Positions 54,374 to 63,590 of a DNA stretch of 64,000 nt are shown here, in pieces. The position numbers and the translations under genes are program-made. A model generated the notes under the pieces. The model ran no database searches and had not been told where the DNA came from. It saw nothing but the letters and a program-made list of their open reading frames with translations. Numbering within the stretch: the stretch's first letter is position 1; each line of letters starts with the position of its first letter. This stretch comes from Methanobrevibacter thaueri. Its GTDB lineage: Archaea > Methanobacteriota > Methanobacteria > Methanobacteriales > Methanobacteriaceae. The stretch is taken from NCBI RefSeq assembly GCF_003111625.1, contig NZ_MZGS01000024.1, positions 1-64,000 on the forward strand. The letters run 5' to 3'.

Positions 54374-55801
54374 TTAGAATTTTTTAATGAGGTTTCCTTC
54401 ACTGTCTACAATATTTACTTCAGCTAATCTCATTTGGCTATCCATTGTGTGGGTAGCACAGGATAAACATGGGTCGTAAGCTCTGATAACCATTTCCATC
54501 AAGTTGAAGATGCTGTCGTCTACTTCAACACCAGGTTTGATGTAGTCTTTAGCAACTTGGTGAATACCCATTTCCATAGCTGGGTTGTTTTGGATTGTAG
54601 CTACAACAATGTTAGCGTAATTACATAATCCATTGTCATCAGATTCGTAGTGGTGGATTAAAGTACCACGAGGAGCTTCTACAATACCTACACCTTTACC
54701 TTCGGTTCTTTCTAATGCATCAGGGAATTTTTTACCGGATAAATCTTCTTCTAATGCTGCAGCAGCACATTCAGCGGATGCTAATAATTCGATGAGTCTA
54801 GCATAGTTGAATAATAATGGTGCTTGAGCGTATCCGAAAGCGTCACGGAAAGCTTTAAGAGCTTCTTGTGCGAGAGGTGCTTCTTTAGGCATTTGATCAC
54901 AGACGTTAATCCTGGATAATGGTGCTACTCTGTAAATACCTTCTGGGTATCCCATTTCTTTAATGTAAGGGAATTTTAACCAGGAGTAAGGTTTTACGTG
55001 TTCAGCAACATAGTCAGTATATTCTTCGTTTCTGTATTCAAATAAGTCGCTTCCATCTTTGTCTTTGAATCTAATGTTACCATTATATACATCCCAAGTT
55101 CCATCAGGTTTTACGGTACCACAGTGTCTGGTGTCACCGAAGTTACCTAATGAAGCAATTAAGTCGATGTTTTCTTCAAATACTGGAATAGCTAAGTCTA
55201 AAGTAGCTTGTGCTAATTCAACGTTTTGTTTTGCTCTTTCGAGTAAGTCTTTTTGAGTATCAGCGTCTAATTCGGTTGAGATACCACCAGGGGTGGATGA
55301 GGTAGGGTGAATAGGACGACCACCTATTTTTCTAACCATTTCTAAACCGTTTCTTCTGATGTTAATTGCTTGAAGTGCAATTTCAGGCATGTCTTTAATA
55401 ACTTGGAAAACGTTTCTAGTTTTTCTGGTTCCGTTAGGAATGATTAAATCAGGTGCTGCTAAGAAGTAGAAGTGAAGAGCGTGGGAGTGCATGTATGAAC
55501 CCCAGTTCATGATTTCTCTCATTCTGTATGCAGCAGGTAAGATTTCATAATCATCGAATCCGAAGATTTGGTCAACAGCTTTTGCAGCTGCTAAGTGGTG
55601 TTGTACATCACAAATACCACAAATACGAGGGACTAATCTTGGTAATTCTTCTACAGGACGGCCTGTTAAGAATTTTTCGAATCCTCTGAATTCCATAACG
55701 TGTAATCTTGTTTCTTCAACATTTCCTGCATCGTCTAGATGCACGGTAATTTTAGCGTGTCCTTCAATACGAGTGACAGGCTCCATTGTAAGTTTAACCA
55801 T
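54374..55801 (-). CDS. mvhA: F420-non-reducing NiFe hydrogenase large subunit MvhA
   Basis: MvhA holds the NiFe site that oxidises H2 for heterodisulfide reduction and flavin-based electron bifurcation. The four nickel-site cysteines lie in RICGIC (about 60-65) and DPCLSCATH near the C terminus. There is no selenocysteine codon at these places. The C-terminal tail after DPCLSCATH is about 25 residues and probably trimmed only slightly or not at all. GGAGGAG precedes the ATG. Confidence 0.96.
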   Translation of the reverse strand: MVKLTMEPVTRIEGHAKITVHLDDAGNVEETRLHVMEFRGFEKFLTGRPVEELPRLVPRICGICDVQHHLAAAKAVDQIFGFDDYEILPAAYRMREIMNWGSYMHSHALHFYFLAAPDLIIPNGTRKTRNVFQVIKDMPEIALQAINIRRNGLEMVRKIGGRPIHPTSSTPGGISTELDADTQKDLLERAKQNVELAQATLDLAIPVFEENIDLIASLGNFGDTRHCGTVKPDGTWDVYNGNIRFKDKDGSDLFEYRNEEYTDYVAEHVKPYSWLKFPYIKEMGYPEGIYRVAPLSRINVCDQMPKEAPLAQEALKAFRDAFGYAQAPLLFNYARLIELLASAECAAAALEEDLSGKKFPDALERTEGKGVGIVEAPRGTLIHHYESDDNGLCNYANIVVATIQNNPAMEMGIHQVAKDYIKPGVEVDDSIFNLMEMVIRAYDPCLSCATHTMDSQMRLAEVNIVDSEGNLIKKF

Positions 55802-55802
55802 T

Positions 55803-56729
<927 letters not shown>

Positions 56730-56744
56730 ATTCATTCCTCCAAT

Positions 56745-57170
56745 CTAGTTTTCAGCATCTAATTGTTCTTTTAATGGAGCTGGACCTAATTCTTTAATTC
56801 TGTTAACCATCATTTTAACAGATTGTGAGAATTTTTCACCTTCGGATGCGGAAATCCAGTCGTGGTGAACTCTTTCTCTTCCAATTCCTAAATCTTCAAC
56901 TAATTTATAAATTAATCTCATTCTACGATCTAATTTGTAGTTACCTGCATCATAGTGGCAGTCACCCATGTGACATCCAGCTACAAATACACCGTCAGCA
57001 CCTTCTTTAAATGCTTTCAAAACAAATTGTGGGTCAATTCTTCCAGAACACATTACACGAATAACTCTAATATTCGGTGGGTATTGCATACGTGCAGTAC
57101 CAGCTGTGTCTGCTCCTCCATAGGAACACCAGTTGCAACAAAACATTACAATTTTTACATCATCAGCCAT
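56745..57170 (-). CDS. mvhD: MvhD, electron-transfer subunit
   Basis: MvhD carries a [2Fe-2S] cluster and links the hydrogenase to heterodisulfide reductase HdrA. The 141-residue protein has the family cysteines in [16 protein letters not shown] and [17 protein letters not shown] precedes the ATG. It is the first gene of the operon, 320 bases after the nearest upstream gene. Confidence 0.95.
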   Translation of the reverse strand: MADDVKIVMFCCNWCSYGGADTAGTARMQYPPNIRVIRVMCSGRIDPQFVLKAFKEGADGVFVAGCHMGDCHYDAGNYKLDRRMRLIYKLVEDLGIGRERVHHDWISASEGEKFSQSVKMMVNRIKELGPAPLKEQLDAEN

Positions 57171-57490
57171 AGAGTTTCTCCTCCTCTATAATATTTTTTC
57201 TGATTTTGAAAAACTTTTGTCTTTCAAAAACCCAATTTTAAAGTTTTTTAAAAAATTTTAAAATTTTTCTTTTAAGGAAATACTGTTTAGGTATACCTTA
57301 AAATCACAATTTCACGTACGTAATGAGCTAGCTCAGCATTACATTATGTACTGATTAATATATATTATAAATAATTAATATAAAGGTTACTTAGAAAATA
57401 AAGTCAAAAAGTTTATATACTATAAAACGAGTTTGAAAAAAGTAATCGCAATAGGGTTTAAAATTGAAAAAAAAGAAAAAATAGATGGAA
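57171..57490 (-). promoter_or_regulatory. mvh operon upstream region with stacked palindromes
   Basis: This 320-base spacer should drive mvhDGAB on the minus strand. TATA-like sequence lies around 57350-57372. About 25 bases downstream of it are two palindromes: TGAGCTAGCTCA at 57324-57335, framed by GTAATG and CATTAC, and GGTATACC at 57290-57297. Another TATA-like element at 57409-57425 points the other way but has no gene. No frame or stable-RNA-like stretch is seen. The leader would be about 150 bases. Confidence 0.45.
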
Positions 57491-57502
57491 TTACATTCCA
57501 TC
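57484..57502 (-). terminator. Hairpin over the sufB-like stop
   Basis: Eight-base arms GATGGAAT and ATTCCATC with a 3-base loop. The TAA stop straddles loop and right arm. Six and then eight T follow on the minus strand. Confidence 0.75.
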
Positions 57503-58741
57503 AAGACTCATATCAATCATTCTTTGAGTTTGCTCGGCTAATTCGTCAGGAAGACCAGTGATATCCATGTTTAAAAATCCTCTAACAATCATGGATTCGG
57601 CGTCTTCTTCAGCAATTCCACGAGATGTCAAGTAATTGATTTCATCTTCGGAAATCTTACCGACTGCTGCCTCGTGAGACATTTCCAAGTTAGCGGAACT
57701 GGCTTCAAGTTCAGGCACGGCATAAATGAAGCTGTCATCGGACAATACCAATCCATGACACTCCAAATGACCTTTGACTTCAGGCACAGTACCTGCCAAA
57801 TGTCCTCTTGCATAGATTTGTGATTCGTCTTGAGCAACAGCCCTTGAAATAACTTCTCCTCTTGCTCCAGGAGCATTCAATAAGACTCTTGATCCCACAT
57901 CGATTATGGAATCCTTTTTACCTCCTTGAATACTTTGGAAAATTGCTCTTGAATCTTTACCATCACAATATGCAGTTGGGAAAGATTGAATGGTACTTAC
58001 AGGACTTGTTAAGATATAATTATTAATATAAGTTGAATTATCCATCAGTTTGACACCTGTTCTTGGACGAACTTCAACCTGTTCGGCCCAGTTGTGAACC
58101 ATTGTGAAAGTGATTTTGGAACCAGGTTTCAAATACATTTCAGAAACCCCTACGTGCATTGCAGAACCCACGTCATCACCGGTTGCACATCCTGTAATCA
58201 AATGCAATTCTGAGTTTTCCTCAGCGATAATCACGTTGTGAGCAGTTTGCATGATGTCCTCATCACTGATGAACATACAAGCCTGAACAGGCATTACTTC
58301 CTTGGTTCCAGGCAATGACCTTACAAAGTAACCGCTTAAAACGCCGTTTTCCTTTTCATTTAATGCGGTTTTTGCAGTGTATTTGTCTGCATCCGGCTTT
58401 ACAACATTCCAGAGATAATCCTCCAGCCAGCTGTACTTCTCCAATGCGATGCCCATATTCATTACTTCAATTGAATCGGACATGGAGTTGTTTGTGAAAA
58501 TATTACTTTGGTCCACCTGTAAAAATGATCCTGACCTGTTCTTCTCTTCAGTATCGACTCCTACCTGCAAGAGGTCCTTTTTGGTCTGTTTATCCAAATC
58601 ATCCAAGTCATCAATCATATCTAAAGCATTAACTGTTTCATCACTGAAATTTTCAATGGTAACATCAGCCCCTAAAGCTGCCTTTTTATTTATTGCTCTT
58701 TCAGCATCCTCATAAACATTGCGCACACTCAACACATCCAT
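57491..58741 (-). CDS. SufB/SufD-family Fe-S cluster assembly protein
   Basis: The 416-residue scaffold works with SufC to build Fe-S clusters, which this Fe-S-rich metabolism needs. The beta-helix core shows LHLITGCATG, VHNWAEQVEVRPRTG and SRAVAQDESQIYARG, then SHEAAVGKISEDEINYLTSR. These are the conserved Cys/His/Glu region and the end typical of SufB/SufD. Only one such protein is coded here, as is usual for methanogen SufBC. Its start overlaps the end of sufC by 32 bases. Confidence 0.9.
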   Translation of the reverse strand: MDVLSVRNVYEDAERAINKKAALGADVTIENFSDETVNALDMIDDLDDLDKQTKKDLLQVGVDTEEKNRSGSFLQVDQSNIFTNNSMSDSIEVMNMGIALEKYSWLEDYLWNVVKPDADKYTAKTALNEKENGVLSGYFVRSLPGTKEVMPVQACMFISDEDIMQTAHNVIIAEENSELHLITGCATGDDVGSAMHVGVSEMYLKPGSKITFTMVHNWAEQVEVRPRTGVKLMDNSTYINNYILTSPVSTIQSFPTAYCDGKDSRAIFQSIQGGKKDSIIDVGSRVLLNAPGARGEVISRAVAQDESQIYARGHLAGTVPEVKGHLECHGLVLSDDSFIYAVPELEASSANLEMSHEAAVGKISEDEINYLTSRGIAEEDAESMIVRGFLNMDITGLPDELAEQTQRMIDMSLDGM

Positions 58742-59465
58742 TAAAACCGTTTTTTCTAATATCTTCTAAAATTTCTGAAGGATTTCCTGAACAAGAAATC
58801 ACACCGTCAATCAAAACATGCGCCTTATCAGCACTTACAAAATTTAAAATATAACCTAAGTGAGTAATCAAAAGTCCGCTTCTTTTTCTTGAACGTTGAG
58901 GTTTATCCTTATCCAACAATGTTCCTATTTCGGAAGCGATTAATTCAACGTTTTCGATATCCACACCGGAATCCGGTTCATCGAACATGGTGAAATCAGG
59001 CATCTGAGCGAGCAGCTGTAAGATTTCAGAACGTTTCACTTCCCCACCGGAAAATCCTAAATTGACATCCCTATCAAGGAATTCATCACTGAACTTGAGT
59101 TGGTCAGCCAATGCCTTCATTCTAGGGTTCAACTCTTCATCCATATCCTGATGGGACTCTATTTTAAGCAGGTCCCTTACGGACACTCCTCTGATTGCAG
59201 GAGGGGTTTGGAAACTAACTCCTAAACCTAATTGCACTCTTTCAGCAGTAGTTAATTCAGTAATATCTTGACCTTTAAACTTAATGGACCCTTCAACTAC
59301 ATCATATTGTGGAAAACCCAAAATAGTTAAAAACAAGGTACTCTTTCCAGCACCATTAGGCCCTAAAAGGACATGAGTTTCGCCTTCATCAATTGAAAGG
59401 TTAACTCCCTTTAAAACTCTTTTACCGGCTACTTCAACAGCCAAATTTTCTATTTCAAGCAACAT
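58710..59465 (-). CDS. sufC: SufC ATPase
   Basis: SufC powers Fe-S assembly on SufB. The ABC ATPase has Walker A GPNGAGKST, signature FSGGEVKRSE and Walker B FTMFDEPDSG. The chain of 251 residues ends in CVECAQCL, a short Cys-rich tail coded within the overlap with the next gene. AGGTGATT precedes the ATG. A perfect inverted repeat sits in the promoter region. Confidence 0.93.
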   Translation of the reverse strand: MLLEIENLAVEVAGKRVLKGVNLSIDEGETHVLLGPNGAGKSTLFLTILGFPQYDVVEGSIKFKGQDITELTTAERVQLGLGVSFQTPPAIRGVSVRDLLKIESHQDMDEELNPRMKALADQLKFSDEFLDRDVNLGFSGGEVKRSEILQLLAQMPDFTMFDEPDSGVDIENVELIASEIGTLLDKDKPQRSRKRSGLLITHLGYILNFVSADKAHVLIDGVISCSGNPSEILEDIRKNGFNGCVECAQCL

Positions 59466-59499
59466 ATAATCACCTTATGAATAAATAATGAATTTGTTT

Positions 59500-59516
59500 T
59501 ATACTATAATAGTATA
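59500..59516. promoter_or_regulatory. Inverted repeat in the suf promoter region
   Basis: Perfect 7-bp arms TATACTA and TAGTATA around TAA, 35 bases upstream of the sufC start. A repressor such as an iron- or redox-sensing factor could bind there, but the repeat is pure A+T apart from two bases and may be part of the promoter itself. Confidence 0.4.
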
Positions 59517-59579
59517 ATTAACTAAATATAAATAATTAACACCCTATATGGAATAGGGTCAAAAATAAAAAAAAGAGAA

Positions 59580-59599
59580 TAACTGAAATTATTCAGTTA
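59580..59599 (-). terminator. Hairpin with the PRC-barrel gene stop in its loop
   Basis: Eight-base arms TAACTGAA and TTCAGTTA flank TAAT, which starts with the TAA stop. A run of eight T follows on the minus strand. Confidence 0.75.
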
Positions 59600-59858
59600 C
59601 AATAATGAATTCGCCAACTTTTTCCACTTTAGCAAAAGGAACTAACAATAAGTCACCGTTTCTTTTAGCGCCTTTTACATGAATATTACGGTCGCTTTCT
59701 ATCCTGATAGCGATATCGACGATTTTACCAGTTTTTTCATTAATAATTAACTCGTCCAATACTCCAAGGATACGTGCGTTGTTGGTAGCTACTTGGTAGT
59801 TTTTAATTTCACTCCATAGTTTTTCTTCTCTTTTTGGAAGTTGTTGTTTATTTTCCAT
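59589..59858 (-). CDS. PRC-barrel domain protein
   Basis: The 89-residue protein is a single PRC-barrel: the N-terminal part NNARILGVLDELIINEKTGKIVDIAI and the end LLVPFAKVEKVGEFIIV are the usual two halves. Such small proteins are common in archaea, bind RNA or partner proteins, and some are linked to ribosome maturation or cell division. AGGTGAT precedes the ATG. It follows cobY by about 56 bases and probably ends the marker 14-cobY unit. Confidence 0.8.
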   Translation of the reverse strand: MENKQQLPKREEKLWSEIKNYQVATNNARILGVLDELIINEKTGKIVDIAIRIESDRNIHVKGAKRNGDLLLVPFAKVEKVGEFIIVTE

Positions 59859-59914
59859 TTAATCACCTGATAAAAATAATTTTTACTTATATAATTATTA
59901 AAACTTCATTATAT

Positions 59915-60523
59915 TTAAATATAATATTCATGATATAATTTTTCTGCAATTTCACTGTCGGGAATTGTATTGATGTTCAACGCCAATTCCACTTTCGCGA
60001 GAACCAACTGATTTTCATCCTGGATGATGTTTTCGCTTCTTAAAATGTTTAGTCCCGATGGCACCTTTCCATCAAAATCATATGAATATTCAAGGCCCAA
60101 ATCCTTAAAAACCTCTACAGGAACCAGAACGGACAATGCGTCCTTATCCGAATCCAGGTAATGAGTTATGACATCATCAATGGTTTGTGAAGATATGAAA
60201 GGCAAATCGGCATTTATGAAAACCAGAATATCCTCTTTGGATCTTTTTTCAAAATAATCGAGGATGTATGATAAGTCTTTTAAGTAATCGTCCCCTGAGG
60301 TGTCTAAAATTTTATAATCCTCATTTAAAGATCTTAGATATTCGGTTGTCTGCCTGGTGTTGGGACTCACAGCAATGACAATTTTATCAATCAATCTGGA
60401 TGATTTCAGGTTGTCAATCACGTATTTAATCAAAGGTTTATCATGCAATTTGAAAAGAGGCTTTTCGCAGGGAACTTTTAGTCTGGTTCCCATACCTCCT
60501 GCCATTAAAATTGCATAAATCAT
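59915..60523 (-). CDS. cobY: Adenosylcobinamide-phosphate guanylyltransferase, archaeal type
   Basis: CobY activates adenosylcobinamide phosphate with GTP in the assembly of cobamides. The 202-residue protein has the nucleotidyltransferase start LMAGGMGTRLKVPCEKPL, the FINADLPFIS metal site and the PSGLNIL segment typical of CobY. It lacks the kinase domain of bacterial CobU. It follows marker 14 by 18 bases, and the corrinoid enzyme Mtr is coded beyond that. No clear ribosome site is seen, so coupling to the upstream gene is possible. Confidence 0.87.
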   Translation of the reverse strand: MIYAILMAGGMGTRLKVPCEKPLFKLHDKPLIKYVIDNLKSSRLIDKIVIAVSPNTRQTTEYLRSLNEDYKILDTSGDDYLKDLSYILDYFEKRSKEDILVFINADLPFISSQTIDDVITHYLDSDKDALSVLVPVEVFKDLGLEYSYDFDGKVPSGLNILRSENIIQDENQLVLAKVELALNINTIPDSEIAEKLYHEYYI

Positions 60524-60541
60524 GAAAAAACCACTTGAATT

Positions 60542-62011
60542 CTAAGCGAACTTGCCGCCCATCATTTTCATACGGTCTTTAAGAATGCATCTTCCACCTT
60601 GCTTACCTCCAATAGGCACTCTAGGTGTTCCCATTGAGTTCATACAACGGGCCATGATAGCAGAACCTAACGCCAAACCGTCCTCAACGAATACGACGTT
60701 TTCAAACTTGTCCTGAACAGCTTCCAAAATAAGTTCAGGCTTGCGTCCGGTGATACCTGCCCTACCTGTTATTCCCAATGCGGAACCTGGAACGATGACA
60801 TTTTCAGCAAAAGCAACATCCAAAACCCTTTTTACGATATTGGTACTTACATAGTCCAGGGTTGAAAGCAATGTTGGAAGGCCATCGGCATCATAGAATT
60901 GAGCACCCAATTCCATCAAGTCATCGAGTTTATCACCATTGAAACCTACATCACAACCGATTAATGTAGTTCCTGCATTTTCAGCCGCTTCAGGATTAAC
61001 CGGTACAGTACCGAATCTTTCGACATCCATTGGCACTTTGGTAATGTTGATCAGCTTATGTGCTTCCAAAGCATTGGCCTCAGCTTGCTTGTGGTCTGCC
61101 TTTTTCATTGCCTTATCTGAATACAAGTCCAAAGCAGCACCGTTCTTCTTATCGATTTGACCGGAACCTCTAGCCAAAGAGTCGCTTACAACACCTGCAA
61201 GACCCAGGAAGTTACCGACTGTATTTGCATAAGGCTCATTATCATTAACGATACGTCCTGCCAATGTTGAACCGAAATCAAGGGAAACACAAGGGTTTCT
61301 GTAGTCAACATCTGTCCATTTGGCACCCAGTTTAATACCTGCAGTAACAAGTTCCCCTTCCATCTCATTTGCAACAGTTTCCTTACCTTGAGGAGGAACT
61401 ACACTAACAACAGCTCCGTCAAACATGATGTTTTCCAAAAGGGAATGTTTCTGCAATCTTTCAGGAAGCTGAGAAATGCTCATTGCAGGAGACATCTTAC
61501 GAGGAGGAATATCTGCTTCAAGACAGCCGTCAGCTAATGCAATAATCAATTGACCGGCTTCTTCAGCAGTTGCAAAACCTGCAGTTACCCCAGTAGATCT
61601 CACAACGAAATCCAAATCCTCATATTTGTCAACATGACATTTTCTTAATGATTCCAAAACTGTATCCTTAATCAGCTCGGTTACGGATTCCTTGGAAAGT
61701 TCAATTCCCCAAACTGTCTTACCGAAAACCTCTTCATTAGGTTTTGGCGGACGTATATCACGGGTCATTTTAACGGTTTTATTCAATAAATAAGATTCAC
61801 TTGTGTTTAAATTAGTGGCCATTACAATGGATTTTGTAGTGGTGTTACCTAATTCAACAGAAGCAGTTACATAAAAAGTGTCTGGCTTTTGCACAGCGCC
61901 AGGACTTGCAGGACCTGCCTTTTGAGCTCTTAAAGTGGCTAAATTACCTGTTTTAGAATGAGCAATAATAGGTTTAGGACCTTTGTTAAAAATTCTACTT
62001 AAAAAAGACAT
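60542..62011 (-). CDS. Methanogenesis marker protein 14 (ASKHA-fold)
   Basis: The 489-residue protein matches the methanogen-specific marker 14 family. It has signs of the actin/Hsp70/sugar-kinase fold: SVELGNTTTKSIVMATNL near 50-67 as phosphate 1, CVSLDFGSTLAGRI as phosphate 2 and GSALGITGRAGITG as a late glycine loop. ATP-dependent proteins of this fold include reactivases for corrinoid proteins, so a chaperone or reactivation role is a fair guess but not shown. GAGAGGT precedes the ATG. It is upstream of cobY. Confidence 0.82.
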   Translation of the reverse strand: MSFLSRIFNKGPKPIIAHSKTGNLATLRAQKAGPASPGAVQKPDTFYVTASVELGNTTTKSIVMATNLNTSESYLLNKTVKMTRDIRPPKPNEEVFGKTVWGIELSKESVTELIKDTVLESLRKCHVDKYEDLDFVVRSTGVTAGFATAEEAGQLIIALADGCLEADIPPRKMSPAMSISQLPERLQKHSLLENIMFDGAVVSVVPPQGKETVANEMEGELVTAGIKLGAKWTDVDYRNPCVSLDFGSTLAGRIVNDNEPYANTVGNFLGLAGVVSDSLARGSGQIDKKNGAALDLYSDKAMKKADHKQAEANALEAHKLINITKVPMDVERFGTVPVNPEAAENAGTTLIGCDVGFNGDKLDDLMELGAQFYDADGLPTLLSTLDYVSTNIVKRVLDVAFAENVIVPGSALGITGRAGITGRKPELILEAVQDKFENVVFVEDGLALGSAIMARCMNSMGTPRVPIGGKQGGRCILKDRMKMMGGKFA

Positions 62012-62134
62012 TATCTAACCTCTCCAAAATATAAAGTTAAATAATACTATCTTTTTATAATAATATAAATTTTATTAAAAAGTTTTAGAAAAAATCAGTT
62101 AAAAAATAGTTTTTGAAAAAAATAAAAAAAAATT

Positions 62135-62160
62135 GATTAGATGAAATGAATCATCTAATC
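62135..62160 (-). terminator. Terminator of the mtr operon
   Basis: Perfect 10-bp arms GATTAGATGA and TCATCTAATC with a 6-base loop, starting 15 bases past the mtrH stop. Two T runs (nine and seven) follow. Unlike the others it does not include the stop codon. Confidence 0.8.
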
Positions 62161-62174
62161 GGGACCCCTTATAT

Positions 62175-63107
62175 CTATAATAAGTTGTTAATTGGGTGTT
62201 CTTCAATTGGTTCGGTACCGATATCTTTTGCTGCTTCAGCAATCATGATATCTGCCATACCACATGCAGGGAATGCGAGTCTTGAGTTTTCGATAGGTCC
62301 GAAAAGAACGAAGTCTCCACCAGCCATTTGTTGAACGATGTTTGAACCAATATCACAAACAGGCCATGCTTCTTTGTGTTCTTTTTTGTATTGTCTTAAC
62401 CAGTCCCATGCGGAAGGTACGTTGTGAATACCGGATCCTACTGGGTATCCCCATTTAGCTTTTACTGCGTAAGCGGTTCTTACAGCAGGTCCTGCACCTT
62501 GACCTAATGGAGTTACAGCTACGTCCATCCATGGTTTGGTAATTCCACATTCGTCAGCCATTTCAAGAATACCTTGATCGATAACTGCTCCACCAGTTTC
62601 CCAGATTTCGATTTTTCCTTCTACACCCGGAGTCATTGGGTTGAATCCTAAGAGAATGGATGCATCGATGTCAGAGTTTTTAAGAGCTTCAATTTCGCCA
62701 GGTTCTGCAGCCATACTTATAGAGTTGTAAACAGCTCTTTCAGCTAAACCTACTTCTTGAACATATTCTACACCTGCAATTTTAGCAGCAGCAGCGGTTG
62801 AATCTATGAGGAAAGGTTTGTCACTGACGTCTCCTACAAATTCTAAGTATTTTACCATAGCTTCTGCTGTAGCACCGAAATTTTGTATAACACAAGGGTT
62901 TCCGGTTACATCAGACATTTCTTCCATTGTTTTAATTAATCCTTCAGCAGCGTCTTTATCAAAGACCCCTGCTTTTTCATCACTAATAATTTTGTGTCCG
63001 CCGTAAAAGATTGTTCCTGCTAAAACGGTAGGGTATTCACCAGGTTGTCCACCCATTTTAACGCCAGCAATATCAACGACGAGTTGTTCTTTATCAAATC
63101 TAAACAT
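62175..63107 (-). CDS. mtrH: Methyl-H4MPT:coenzyme M methyltransferase subunit H
   Basis: MtrH binds methyl-tetrahydromethanopterin and passes the methyl group to the corrinoid on MtrA. The 310-residue soluble protein has the family start MFRFDKEQLVVDIAGVKMGG, NFGATAEAMVKYLEFVG and LLGFNPMTPGVEGK. AGGAGG precedes the ATG. It is the last gene of the operon, as in other Methanobacteriales (mtrEDCBAFGH). Confidence 0.96.
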   Translation of the reverse strand: MFRFDKEQLVVDIAGVKMGGQPGEYPTVLAGTIFYGGHKIISDEKAGVFDKDAAEGLIKTMEEMSDVTGNPCVIQNFGATAEAMVKYLEFVGDVSDKPFLIDSTAAAAKIAGVEYVQEVGLAERAVYNSISMAAEPGEIEALKNSDIDASILLGFNPMTPGVEGKIEIWETGGAVIDQGILEMADECGITKPWMDVAVTPLGQGAGPAVRTAYAVKAKWGYPVGSGIHNVPSAWDWLRQYKKEHKEAWPVCDIGSNIVQQMAGGDFVLFGPIENSRLAFPACGMADIMIAEAAKDIGTEPIEEHPINNLL

Positions 63108-63121
63108 AAGTATAAACCTCC

Positions 63122-63358
63122 TTATATTAAGGTAGCTAACATTGAAGCTACACCGAATTTTATAGCTACAACTAAAATAATTAATCCAATTATAATACCA
63201 TAAAGTATACCAACATCTCTACCAGTTTGTTGGCCTAAACGTTGATAATATTCCCCAACAGTGAAATCAACTTTTTCTTCTGCTTCATCTAATTTAGCAG
63301 TAATTTGGTTGAAATCATCTGAGGAAACCATTACTTGAGGTACTGATTCTTCACTCAT
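63122..63358 (-). CDS. mtrG: Mtr subunit G
   Basis: The 78-residue subunit has a coiled cytosolic N-terminal part and one membrane span near 52-75, [20 protein letters not shown]. It anchors the complex to the membrane. AGAGAGGTG precedes the ATG. Confidence 0.92.
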   Translation of the reverse strand: MSEESVPQVMVSSDDFNQITAKLDEAEEKVDFTVGEYYQRLGQQTGRDVGILYGIIIGLIILVVAIKFGVASMLATLI

Positions 63359-63370
63359 AATAACACCTCT

Positions 63371-63577
63371 CTAAAATCCTAATGCTTTTGCAATAAAAGG
63401 AATAATTACGATTAAAAGTAAAGCTATGCATGCTCCAATAGCAAATCCTTTAAATCTTGTTGCAAGTAAACCTGCAAAAAGTTTACCTTCTCTTGCAAGG
63501 AGCTTTGAACTGTACTCAGCATCATCTGCTGCAGTTTTCATACTATTAATATTTGGTTTGTTTGAAATTTGTACCAT
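63371..63577 (-). CDS. mtrF: Mtr subunit F
   Basis: The 68-residue subunit has one C-terminal span near 43-65 and a soluble start resembling the MtrA linker. It sits between mtrA and mtrG, as expected. AAGGAGGT precedes the ATG. Confidence 0.92.
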   Translation of the reverse strand: MVQISNKPNINSMKTAADDAEYSSKLLAREGKLFAGLLATRFKGFAIGACIALLLIVIIPFIAKALGF

Positions 63578-63590
63578 AATTATTACCTCC

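Noticed and set aside
57409-57430. Plus-strand TATA-like element in the mvh spacer, as promoter of a small RNA
   Set aside because: No gene, stem-loop or T tract follows on the plus strand; the sequence can arise by chance in such A+T-rich DNA.
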